DNA of 7,957 nucleotides. Source: Candidatus Omnitrophota bacterium (GTDB lineage: Bacteria; Omnitrophota; Gorgyraeia; 2-02-FULL-51-18; JAGOUK01). Below, in pieces: positions 1 to 7,457 of this stretch; position 1 is the first letter of the stretch, and each line of letters starts with the position of its first letter. A program made the translations under genes and the position numbers. The notes beneath the pieces are model-generated. The model worked only from the letters and a program-made list of their open reading frames with translations, was not told where the DNA came from and did no database searches. The stretch covers positions 1 through 7,957 of the forward strand of contig JAGOUK010000053.1 in NCBI GenBank assembly GCA_018061225.1. Reading direction: 5' to 3'.

Positions 1-1
1 T

Positions 2-358
2 TCGCTGATGTGGTCGCTTAAGATCGGCGGTCTGGCATTGGCGACCAGTCTCTCCGCGACCGTGAACGCCTGCGTGCTCTACGTCATCCTGGCCAAACGT
101 TTGGGCGCGCAGCATAAGATGAAGCCTTGGCCTTCCATTCTAAAGTCGGCCGCGGCGGCTGTCGTGATGGGGGCGCTGTGCTGGGCGGTATTCAGACCCT
201 GGGTCCGCGCTGCTATTGAGGCCGATTCGGGGCATGCCGCGCTGTTCCGGCTTTTTGCCGGAATCGGCATCGGTGCGTTTGTTTATTGGGTGACGGCGAT
301 GTTGATGCGGTCCGAAGAAGCGCGCAGCATCCGCCGGTTTTTTGTCCGCGCGCGTTGA
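2..358 (+). CDS. murJ: MurJ lipid II flippase, C-terminal fragment (5' end outside window)
   Basis: The reading frame is open from the left edge (first full codon at 2) to TGA at 356-358, so only about the last 118 residues are present. Counting from the ATG at 8, three hydrophobic helices are visible at about residues 6-30, 46-66 and 80-101, followed by a short basic tail (RSIRRFFVRAR). This fits the last three of the 14 membrane helices of MurJ/MviN. The stretch GGLALATSLSATVNA is typical of the family near helix 12. MurJ flips the peptidoglycan precursor lipid II across the inner membrane. The ATG at 8 lies inside the gene and is not the true start. The stop is four bases before the uvrC ATG, which suggests co-transcription. 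Another member of the MATE-like flippase superfamily, such as an O-antigen flippase, is possible but less likely. Confidence 0.8.
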   Translation, partial: SLMWSLKIGGLALATSLSATVNACVLYVILAKRLGAQHKMKPWPSILKSAAAAVVMGALCWAVFRPWVRAAIEADSGHAALFRLFAGIGIGAFVYWVTAMLMRSEEARSIRRFFVRAR

Positions 359-362
359 CGTT

Positions 363-1784
363 ATGAGTCTCGAGTCTCTCAAAGGATTCATTCGCACCTG
401 CCCCAAGACGCCGGGCGTCTACATCATCCGCGACCGCGGCGGACTTCCCGTCTACATCGGCAAAGCCAAGTCGCTCAAGTCACGTCTCGAGAGCCACTTC
501 GGGCCCGTTATCCATCCTGAATTCAAAGAAATGCTCATCCGCCGCGAAGCCGTTAAGATCGATCTCGTGCGCACCGAGACCGAGGCTGAAGCGCTGCTGC
601 TCGAAAACAGCCTCATCAAGCATCATCAGCCCAAGTACAACAAGATGCTCAAGGATGATAAGACCTATCCTTACATCAAGATCACGTCGGAGGAATTCCC
701 GCGTCTTTTGGTGGTGCGCGGCCGCGCGAGCGACGGCGGTAAATATTATGGGCCGTTCACCAATGTGCGGCTTTTGCGTCAGGCGGTGGCCATGCTGCGG
801 CGGCAGTTTCCGATGAGGACTTGCCAGCCGATGCCGGCCAAGGTGTGTCTCCTGTACCATATCGGACAATGTCCGGGGCCGTGCGAAGCGCATGTGGACA
901 AAGAGGGTTATGACGCGTCCGTTCGTGAGCTCTGCCAATTTTTGGACGGCAAACACGCGGCCTTGACGCGCAGTTTGGCGCGGCGCATGCGCGAAGCCGC
1001 CGCCGACAAAAAATTTGAACTGGCCAAGCTTTACCGCGATCAGATGCAGGCGCTGAGCGCCGTGTCGGGCGGGCGCTCGGCGCAGATCGTGGCGGATCGT
1101 CCCTCGGCGCTGCAGGACCTTCAGCGCATCCTGAACCTGTCGCGCTTCCCGGCCCGCATCGAATGCTTTGATATTTCGAACAATCAGGGCAAGAATCCGG
1201 TGGCATCCATGGTCGTCATGACGAACGGACGCCCGGACCGTCAGGAATACCGGCGCTTCAAGATCCGCACCGTCGCAGGGATCGACGACTACGCGATGAT
1301 GCGCGAGGCGGTGTCGCGCCGCTACACGCGGCTCCTCGCAGAAAAAAGCCCGCTGCCGGACCTCGTGCTGATCGACGGCGGTCTGGGGCATTTGGCCGCT
1401 GCCAAAGAAACGCTTGATGAGCTCAATCTCACCGACTTGGATATCATCTCGATCGCCAAGCAGCACGAATACCTATACAAGCCAGAACGCGCCATGCCGT
1501 ATGTGCTGCCGCCCGCCTCGCCAATGCTTCAGATGCTGCGGCATTTACGGGATGAAGCGCACCGCTTCGCCATTACGTTTTACCGGAAGCTTCATCGTAA
1601 AGACATGCAGGCAACGGAGCTGGATGCGATCCCTGGAATCGGTCCGGTGAAGCGCGCGAAGCTGTTCAAGGCCTTTAGGACCACCGGGGCCATCAAGGGC
1701 CTGGGAGCCGAGCGGATCGCCGAGGAAGCGGGGATAGATCTCAAGACCGCCAAATGCGTTGAAGAATACTTCAAAAGAGAGTAA
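363..1784 (+). CDS. uvrC: UvrC, excinuclease ABC subunit C (compact form)
   Basis: UvrC makes both incisions in nucleotide excision repair after UvrA/UvrB load on damage. The 473-residue product begins with a GIY-YIG nuclease domain (about 15-93: GVY at 18-20, YIG at 31-33, R41, E81, N93). A four-cysteine cluster for an Fe-S centre follows (C154, C162, C170, C174), then a UVR motif that contacts UvrB (about 197-232). The RNase H-like nuclease is at about 263-410, with likely catalytic residues D270 (ECFDIS), D309, D338 (LIDGG) and H400 (EAHRFA). Helix-hairpin-helix DNA-binding repeats end the protein (about 418-473). Family members are usually near 600 residues; here about 120-130 residues are absent between the UVR motif and the RNase H-like domain. 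I chose ATG 363, four bases after murJ. A TTG at 342 in the same frame would add seven residues and overlap murJ. Neither has a clear Shine-Dalgarno sequence. It is not the single-nuclease homologue Cho, because both nuclease centres are present. Confidence 0.93.
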   Translation: MSLESLKGFIRTCPKTPGVYIIRDRGGLPVYIGKAKSLKSRLESHFGPVIHPEFKEMLIRREAVKIDLVRTETEAEALLLENSLIKHHQPKYNKMLKDDKTYPYIKITSEEFPRLLVVRGRASDGGKYYGPFTNVRLLRQAVAMLRRQFPMRTCQPMPAKVCLLYHIGQCPGPCEAHVDKEGYDASVRELCQFLDGKHAALTRSLARRMREAAADKKFELAKLYRDQMQALSAVSGGRSAQIVADRPSALQDLQRILNLSRFPARIECFDISNNQGKNPVASMVVMTNGRPDRQEYRRFKIRTVAGIDDYAMMREAVSRRYTRLLAEKSPLPDLVLIDGGLGHLAAAKETLDELNLTDLDIISIAKQHEYLYKPERAMPYVLPPASPMLQMLRHLRDEAHRFAITFYRKLHRKDMQATELDAIPGIGPVKRAKLFKAFRTTGAIKGLGAERIAEEAGIDLKTAKCVEEYFKRE

Positions 1785-1815
1785 CATTTTGGGTTTTACT
1801 AAAGGGAAAGTACCC

Positions 1816-1820
1816 GAGGA
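1816..1820 (+). promoter_or_regulatory. Ribosome binding site of prfB
   Basis: GAGGA lies five bases before ATG 1826. It supports that ATG as the real prfB start, even though the frame it opens closes after 23 codons at TGA 1895-1897. Confidence 0.7.
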
Positions 1821-1825
1821 CCCCT

Positions 1826-2954
1826 ATGCTCAACGAATGGAAGCTCAAACTAGAACCCGTCCGCGCGCGCATCGAGAACTTGCGGAGGTATCTTTGACGT
1901 CGACCGCAGCCGCGCCCGCATTGGAGTCTTAGAAGAAGATATTTCCGCGGCGGACTTTTGGACGCGGGAAGCGGCCAGCCGCAACACCGTCCTCGGAGAA
2001 CTCAAGCGGCTCAAGGGCCTTTATGTGCCGTTCCGGGACTCCGAAGCCAAGCTCACTGAGATCGAAGAATTATTGACCATCGTCGAGGCAGACGACGCCG
2101 AGTCCCAGAAGCAGCTCGACAAGGACTTGAGCGCGCTGGACAAGACACTCGCGGCGCTCGAATTCCAGCGCCTCTTGGGCGGCGAAGCGGATCATTGCGC
2201 CGCGATCGTGAGCATCAATGCCGGCGCCGGCGGGACTGAGTCCTGTGATTGGGCGGCGATGCTGATGCGCATGTACAAGCGCTGGGCGGACGAGCGGGGA
2301 TACAAGACCGAGGAAGCGGACTTTTTGACGGGAGAAGGCGCGGGGATCAAGAGCGCCACTTTCATGATCCGCGGGCCCTATGCCTTTGGATATTTGAAGA
2401 GCGAAAACGGCGTTCATCGCTTAGTTCGCATCTCGCCGTTCGATTCCAATAAGCGGCGGCACACGTCCTTTGCGTCGGTCGAAGTGATTCCGGAAATCGA
2501 AGACGATATTGAGATCACCATCGATCCGAACGACCTGAAGATCGACACCTTCCGCGCGGGCGGCGCGGGCGGACAGCACGTGAATATGACCGACTCAGCC
2601 GTGCGCATCACCCATATGCCGACGGGCACGGTGGTGCAATGTCAAAACGAGCGCTCGCAGCTCAAGAACAAGACCAGCGCGCTCAAGATGCTCAAAAGCC
2701 GCCTGTACACGCAGGAGCTTCAGAAACGCGAAGCTAAGCAGCGGCAGAGCTACGAGTCCAAGAACAAGATCGAATGGGGCAGTCAGATCCGGTCTTATGT
2801 GCTGCATCCCTACAATCTGGTGAAAGACCACCGCACGGATCACGAAACATCCGATGCCAAGGGAGTGTTGGAAGGCGACCTGGATAAATTTTTGGAAGCG
2901 TTTTTAAAAATGCGCGCCGAGGAAGCCGGTGCTAAATCTCAGGAGACATCATGA
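1826..2954 (+). CDS. prfB: Peptide chain release factor 2 (with programmed +1 frameshift)
   Basis: RF2 recognises UGA and UAA in the ribosomal A site and triggers peptide release. The gene reads as join(1826..1894, 1896..2954). The first 23 codons (starting MLNEWKLKLEP, ending RRYL) reach an in-frame TGA at 1895-1897. A +1 shift continues with DVDRSRARI in the downstream frame to TGA 2952-2954. The product is 375 residues, close to the usual ~365. The codon-recognition tripeptide SPF falls at residues 203-205 and the catalytic GGQ loop (RAGGAGGQ) at 248-250, almost the positions seen in E. coli RF2. SPF distinguishes it from RF1, which has a PxT-type motif. A GTG at 2025 would give a 309-residue protein lacking much of domain 1, so I reject it as the start. 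The stop overlaps the secA start as ATGA, implying translational coupling. Synthesis is probably autoregulated: scarce RF2 slows UGA termination and favours the shift. Confidence 0.96.
1883..1898 (+). promoter_or_regulatory. prfB programmed +1 frameshift site
   Basis: The bases are CGG AGG TAT CTT TGA C. A Shine-Dalgarno-like GGAGG (1884-1888) sits three bases before the slippery CTT (1892-1894). The UGA stop (1895-1897) is followed by C, a poor termination context. Spacing and sequence match the well-characterised bacterial RF2 site (AGG GGG TAT CTT TGA C in E. coli). The ribosome slips from CUU to UUU, skips one U and resumes at GAC (1896-1898). The in-frame UGA serves as a sensor of RF2 level. 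It also indicates that UGA is read as a stop in this organism. Confidence 0.96.
2941..2945 (+). promoter_or_regulatory. Ribosome binding site of secA
   Basis: AGGAG lies five bases before the secA ATG (2951) and inside the last codons of prfB. It fixes the secA start and allows reinitiation by ribosomes finishing prfB. Confidence 0.85.
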
Positions 2955-5605
2955 TCGGACTTGTTTTTCGCAAACTATTCGGCAACTTCAACGATCGACA
3001 GCTCAAAAAGATCAATCCGCTAGTCGGGCGCACGAACGCGCTGGAAGCGGAGTATTCGAAGCTTTCGGACGATGCCCTTCGTGCCAAGACGGCTGAGTTC
3101 AAGGCGCGCCTGGCCAAAGGCGAGACGCTGGACGACCTGCTGCCGGAAGCCTTCGCCGCGATGCGTGAGGCCTGTAAGCGCGTGCTCAAGATGCGCCATT
3201 ATGATGTTCAGCTCATCGGCGGCGCCGCACTGCATAAGGGCATGATCGCCGAAATGACCACCGGTGAAGGTAAGACACTGGTCGCGACCCTGGCCGCGTA
3301 TCTCAACGCGCTCGAGGGCAAGGGCGTGCACGTCATCACCGTCAACGACTACCTCGCCGGCCGCGACCGCGCCTGGATGGGTCCCGCCTATGAATTCCTG
3401 GGATTGACCGTCGGATCGATTCAGCACTCCACGCCGATGCGGCAGCGCCGAGAGATGTACGCCTGCGACATCACCTACGGCACGAACAACGAGTTCGGCT
3501 TTGATTATCTCCGCGATAACATGGTCGTTCATATTCAGCAGAAGGTGCAGCGCGACTTCAATTACGCGATCGTCGACGAAGTTGACTCGATCCTCGTGGA
3601 CGAAGCGCGCACGCCGCTGATCATCTCGGGCCCGAGCGACGAATCCACCGACCTGTACTACAAGATCAACAGCCTCATTCCGACGCTTGCCGAAGCCGAT
3701 TATCAGGTGGAGGAAAAAACCCGCACCATCGCCCTCACCGACACCGGCGTTCAGCGCGCCGAAAAGTATCTCGCCGTCGAGAATCTCTACGACCCGCACA
3801 ACGTTGAACTCGTTCACCACGTGAGCCAGGCGCTTCGGGCGCATAAGCTGTTTAAAAAAGACGTGGATTATGTTGTTCAGAACGGCGAAGTCATCATCGT
3901 CGATGAATTCACCGGACGCATGCTCCCCGGCCGGCGCTTTTCGGACGGTCTGCATCAGGCGCTCGAAGCCAAAGAAGGCGTGACCATCGAGTCTGAGAAT
4001 CAGACGCTCGCGAGCGTAACCTTCCAAAATTACTTCCGCATGTACAAGAAGCTTTCCGGTATGACCGGAACCGCGGCCACGGAAGCCCAGGAATTCCACG
4101 AGATCTACAAGCTCGGTGTGCTGACCATTCCGACCAACAAACCCATGCGCCGCAAGAACCATGCCGATGCGGTCTACCGCACCGAGCGCGAAAAGTTTGT
4201 CGCGGTCGCCGAAGAGATCGTCGAGATGAACAAACTCGGGCGTCCGTGCCTGGTCGGTACCATATCGATCGAAAAAAGCGAACATGTCAGCCGCATGCTC
4301 GAAAAAATGAATATCCCGCACACCGTTCTCAATGCCAAATACCACGAACGCGAAGCCGAGATCATCAAATTAGCGGGCCAGCGTTCGGCGGTGACCATAG
4401 CGACTAACATGGCCGGCCGCGGAACCGACATCGTGCTCGGCGAAGGCGTTGCCGACATCGGCGGACTGCACGTCATCGGAACCGAGCGCCATGAGTCGCG
4501 CCGCATCGATAACCAGCTTCGCGGCCGCACGGGCCGTCAGGGAGATCCGGGATCGTCGCAATTTTTCCTTTCACTCGAAGATGATTTGATGCGCATCTTC
4601 GGTTCGGACCGCATCGCGGGCGTGATGCAGCGGCTCGGGATGCAGGAAGGTGAGGCGATTCAGCACGGGATGGTGTCGAAGTCGATCGAAACGGCGCAGG
4701 CCCGCGTTGAGTCGCGGAACTTTGATATCCGCAAAGAACTGCTCAAGTATGACGACATCATGAATCAGCAGCGCATCGCCATCTACACGGAGCGCCGCCG
4801 CGTGCTCGAAGGCGAGGATCTCAAGAGCTATTACCTGGAAGCGTTTGAAGACATCATTGGCGACGCGGCGCAGGGTCTTGAGAAGGCTGCGCGCATGAGC
4901 GACGATGACCAAAATGCCGCGCAGAAGCAGTCCGTCGCGGATTACCTGAAGTCGATTTTTCCTCAGCTTCCCGAAACCGAAGAGCTTGCGGACGCCGATC
5001 TTTTTAAGGAAAAGTTCTATGAGCGCGTCAAATCCGCTTATGAAGAAAAAGAACAGGCCTTCACGCCGCAGATCCTCCGCCGCATTGAACGTATGATCTT
5101 ACTCGAAGTCATCGACACCAAATGGAAAGACCATCTGCGCGGCATGGATGAACTTCGCGAGGGGATCGGGCTCAGGGCTTACGGTCAAAAGGACCCGATT
5201 GTCGAATTCCGCCGTGAGGGCTTCCATATGTTTGAGGAGATCACCCGCAAGATCAAGGAAGACGCGGTGAGTTTCATTCTTCGCGCCCAGCCCATGAAGG
5301 CCGAAGAAGCGGTGATTGAGGCGATTCCCGACCCCACACAAAATCTCAACTTTGTGCACCCGTCGGCTATGACACTTTCGGACACGATGCGGCAGGCGCC
5401 TCAGGCCCCGGGACCGCGCGCCTCCGCTCCGACGGGGGCAATGCCGCAAGGGCTCCCGCTGCCCGGCCGCCGTCAGCAGCCGGAAGGACTTCCTTTGCCC
5501 GCCGCCGCGCCCGAACCGCTGCGCCGTGATGAAGAAAAAGTCGGCCGCAACGATGTGTGTCCGTGCGGAAGCGGCAAGAAGTATAAAAAGTGCCACGGCG
5601 CGTGA
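2951..5605 (+). CDS. secA: Protein translocase subunit SecA (preprotein ATPase)
   Basis: SecA is the ATP-driven motor that pushes unfolded secretory proteins through SecYEG at the inner membrane. The 884-residue product has the full architecture. NBD1 carries a Q-type motif around Q87, Walker A TTGEGKT (103-109, K108 as in E. coli) and the DEVDSILVDEAR Walker B region (209-220). The preprotein-crosslinking domain follows at about 228-370. NBD2 contains GMTGTA (370-375), ATNMAGRGTD (484-493) and LRGRTGRQGDPG (523-534). The helical scaffold/wing region comes next. A proline- and alanine-rich linker (about 805-858) leads to a C-terminal zinc-binding tail with C870, C872, C881 and H882 (CxCx8CH), known in the family to bind SecB and the ribosome. 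Length is between B. subtilis (841) and E. coli (901). The start is set by a strong Shine-Dalgarno sequence and an ATGA overlap with prfB. No break or missing motif is seen. Confidence 0.98.
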   Translation: MIGLVFRKLFGNFNDRQLKKINPLVGRTNALEAEYSKLSDDALRAKTAEFKARLAKGETLDDLLPEAFAAMREACKRVLKMRHYDVQLIGGAALHKGMIAEMTTGEGKTLVATLAAYLNALEGKGVHVITVNDYLAGRDRAWMGPAYEFLGLTVGSIQHSTPMRQRREMYACDITYGTNNEFGFDYLRDNMVVHIQQKVQRDFNYAIVDEVDSILVDEARTPLIISGPSDESTDLYYKINSLIPTLAEADYQVEEKTRTIALTDTGVQRAEKYLAVENLYDPHNVELVHHVSQALRAHKLFKKDVDYVVQNGEVIIVDEFTGRMLPGRRFSDGLHQALEAKEGVTIESENQTLASVTFQNYFRMYKKLSGMTGTAATEAQEFHEIYKLGVLTIPTNKPMRRKNHADAVYRTEREKFVAVAEEIVEMNKLGRPCLVGTISIEKSEHVSRMLEKMNIPHTVLNAKYHEREAEIIKLAGQRSAVTIATNMAGRGTDIVLGEGVADIGGLHVIGTERHESRRIDNQLRGRTGRQGDPGSSQFFLSLEDDLMRIFGSDRIAGVMQRLGMQEGEAIQHGMVSKSIETAQARVESRNFDIRKELLKYDDIMNQQRIAIYTERRRVLEGEDLKSYYLEAFEDIIGDAAQGLEKAARMSDDDQNAAQKQSVADYLKSIFPQLPETEELADADLFKEKFYERVKSAYEEKEQAFTPQILRRIERMILLEVIDTKWKDHLRGMDELREGIGLRAYGQKDPIVEFRREGFHMFEEITRKIKEDAVSFILRAQPMKAEEAVIEAIPDPTQNLNFVHPSAMTLSDTMRQAPQAPGPRASAPTGAMPQGLPLPGRRQQPEGLPLPAAAPEPLRRDEEKVGRNDVCPCGSGKKYKKCHGA

Positions 5606-5658
5606 TTTTCTGCCGCGTATCCGGGGCTTTTTGACCTAAAATCACAGTTAATCCAATC

Positions 5659-7293
5659 ATGAATATCCGGGTCTACTTCAAAGAGATATTGCTGGTCCTG
5701 CTGTATGTGGTGCTGCAGTCGGCGATTTTTCACCTGCCTCAAGCCTGGCCGCTCGGCTTTGTCTCGCTGGTTCCGCTGTTATTCGTTATCTATCTTTGCC
5801 CCGGACGTAAAGAGGCGCTCTATCTCGGGGGTCTGGCGGGCTTTTTGCAGACCGCGGGGACTTTTTACTGGATATTGCATGTGACCAAGTTCGGATATCT
5901 GGCGATGTGCGTTTACTTAAGCGTTTACACGGCGCTGTTCGCGGTGCTGGCATTCGGTTCGGTGCAGGTGTTGGGCCGGTCCGGCACGGACGGGTTCGGC
6001 TGGGGCTGGATCAAAACACTGACGCTCGCGAGTCTTTGGGTGCTCATCGAATTTGTGCGGTCGTATATCCCGGTCATGCGGTTTCCGTGGGCGCTGCTCG
6101 GCTATTCTCAGTGGAAGAATCTCCCTTTTATTCAATCCGCTGATGTCTGGGGCGCGTTTGGCGTGTCGTTCGCGCTGGCCTTCTTTGCGGTCGGGGTCTT
6201 CGGCGCGTGGATGCTGGCGGCCCGCTTCGGCCGCGGGGAGATGAAACTCGACAAATACGCAGCGCAGCTGATCCTGATCGCGGGCCTACCGCTCTTGCTG
6301 GCGGGTCTCAATATCGGGTACGGGCTGAACGCCATTCATGATATCAAGGCCGCCCAAACGCAGGCCATGCCGCATTCGCGCGTCGCGGTGGTGCAAGGGA
6401 ATATCCCTCAAGAGCAAAAATGGGACGCGCGTATTCAGGAGATGATTTTTCGCAAGTATGACGGTCTGAGCCGCCAGGTCATTATGGAGTCACCGGATCT
6501 GGTGGTCTGGCCCGAAACATCGTTCCCCGGTTTCTGGGAAGCGGAGCCTGAGCTCACGCAGCGGGTATCCAGTCTGGCCCGTGAGATTCCTTCCGAGCTT
6601 TTCATTGGCACACCGACTTACCGCGAATCTCAATTTGGCGTCGACAAGATGAACAGCGCGATCCATATCTCCAAAGCCGGCAAAGAGCTTAAGCGGTATC
6701 ATAAGACGCATCTGGTGCCGTTCGGGGAATACGTCCCATTCTTCAAGTTTATCCGCCGATTTTTTGATGACATTGGTCATTTCGCGCCGGGCGAGGAGCT
6801 CACACTTTTTAAGACGCCGGTGCGGTGGAATTATGGCGTGACCCCCGACACGCATCCGCGCGCATTTTCGGCGCTCATTTGCTTTGAGGATATTTTTCCG
6901 GATCTGTGCCGTAAGTTTGTCCGCAAGGGCAGTTCGATGCTGATCAATATCACCAACGACGCGTGGTTTAAGAATTCGACCGGCCCGTATCAGCATGCCC
7001 AGTCGTCGGTGTTCCGCGCCGTCGAGAACCGCGTGCCCGTGGTCCGGTCCGCCAACACCGGCCTATCCTGTTACATCGACACGACCGGTCGGGTGGTGGA
7101 TACCCTCAAAGACAACGGTCGGGAGCTCATGGTGGCCGGCTTCAAGGTCTTCGATGTGGCTCTGAATCACACGACAACGCTCTACACCACATTTGGCGAC
7201 TGGCTCGTGGTCGCCCTCCTCATTATTTTTGTCCTCAGCCACCGCCTTCTCACCAACAAACTCGACACCACCCCCACCGACGATCTCGAATAA
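5659..7293 (+). CDS. lnt: Apolipoprotein N-acyltransferase
   Basis: Lnt transfers an acyl chain from a phospholipid to the N-terminal cysteine of diacylated lipoproteins. This is the last step of lipoprotein maturation, on the periplasmic face of the inner membrane. The 544-residue product (E. coli 512) has several hydrophobic helices over about residues 8-225, including WALLGYSQW (144-152) typical of the family. A nitrilase-like domain follows from RVAVVQGNIPQ (241-251). The expected catalytic triad is present: E286 in VVWPE, K349 in YHK and C408 in ALICFED. FGEYVPF (355-361) and INITNDAWF (429-437) are further family signatures. A final membrane helix lies at about 513-530 with a short acidic tail. 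The 53-base gap after secA shows no terminator hairpin, so read-through is likely. ATG 5659 has no recognisable Shine-Dalgarno sequence, but the N-terminus aligns with a normal first helix. Its presence points to a diderm cell. Confidence 0.95.
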   Translation: MNIRVYFKEILLVLLYVVLQSAIFHLPQAWPLGFVSLVPLLFVIYLCPGRKEALYLGGLAGFLQTAGTFYWILHVTKFGYLAMCVYLSVYTALFAVLAFGSVQVLGRSGTDGFGWGWIKTLTLASLWVLIEFVRSYIPVMRFPWALLGYSQWKNLPFIQSADVWGAFGVSFALAFFAVGVFGAWMLAARFGRGEMKLDKYAAQLILIAGLPLLLAGLNIGYGLNAIHDIKAAQTQAMPHSRVAVVQGNIPQEQKWDARIQEMIFRKYDGLSRQVIMESPDLVVWPETSFPGFWEAEPELTQRVSSLAREIPSELFIGTPTYRESQFGVDKMNSAIHISKAGKELKRYHKTHLVPFGEYVPFFKFIRRFFDDIGHFAPGEELTLFKTPVRWNYGVTPDTHPRAFSALICFEDIFPDLCRKFVRKGSSMLINITNDAWFKNSTGPYQHAQSSVFRAVENRVPVVRSANTGLSCYIDTTGRVVDTLKDNGRELMVAGFKVFDVALNHTTTLYTTFGDWLVVALLIIFVLSHRLLTNKLDTTPTDDLE

Positions 7294-7322
7294 GCCCTTT
7301 TTAGCAAAAATTAGCCCTACCC

Positions 7323-7350
7323 TTGAAATACGGGGTTCTCGATGTAGACT
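7323..7350 (+). promoter_or_regulatory. Possible sigma-70-type promoter before the last gene
   Basis: TTGAAA (7323-7328) and TAGACT (7345-7350) are separated by 16 bases, matching 5/6 and 4/6 of the -35 and -10 consensus. They lie in the AT-rich 164-base spacer that follows lnt, where a new promoter is plausible. Pairs of this quality occur by chance in AT-rich DNA, so this is only a candidate. Confidence 0.25.
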
Positions 7351-7371
7351 TCATACAAGAGTATAAGAAGT
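7348..7371 (+). repeat. Imperfect inverted repeat / hairpin in the spacer after lnt
   Basis: The arms ACTTC-ATAC (7348-7356) and GTAT-aa-GAAGT (7361-7371) can form a nine-pair stem with an AAGA loop and a two-base bulge. The following bases (agatggggttg) are not T-rich, so this does not look like an intrinsic terminator. It could be a transcript-end structure for lnt, a leader element of the next gene, an operator, or chance. It overlaps the last bases of the weak -10 candidate, so both cannot easily function as drawn. Confidence 0.4.
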
Positions 7372-7457
7372 AGATGGGGTTGAATATTTGAGGGTTGGGT
7401 TTGAAAAAGTGAACAAATGCTTAGGAGTTCCGATTAAAAAACTTAGATTCTAAAATT

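Noticed and set aside
342..362. TTG 342 as the uvrC start
   Set aside because: It would overlap murJ by 17 bases and add seven residues not typical of the UvrC N-terminus; ATG 363 gives the usual short lead into the GIY-YIG domain.
480..1466. A 328-codon open frame on the - strand opposite uvrC
   Set aside because: It is fully covered by the intact uvrC reading frame, and its Arg/His-rich translation looks like a mirror of the sense codons.
1791..1815. Bulged hairpin GGG-ttt-TACT / AGTA-CCC just before the prfB Shine-Dalgarno sequence
   Set aside because: Only seven pairs interrupted by a three-base bulge; too weak to call a regulatory structure or terminator from one sequence.
2025..2954. 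prfB starting at GTG 2025
   Set aside because: There is no Shine-Dalgarno sequence, RF2 domain 1 would be truncated, and the upstream frameshift site and ATG 1826 explain the full-length protein.
3020..4345. A 441-codon open frame on the - strand opposite secA
   Set aside because: It lies wholly inside an intact, strongly conserved secA and its translation has no recognisable family pattern. Long antisense open frames are common opposite GC-rich genes.
5631..5659. TTGACC as a -35 box for a separate lnt promoter
   Set aside because: The best -10 match at proper spacing would fall on the lnt start codon and place transcription start inside the gene.
7300..7313. TTTTT-AGC-AAAAA as a terminator after lnt
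   Set aside because: The stem would be five A-T pairs only with a three-base loop, and no G-C-rich stem plus T-tract is present.
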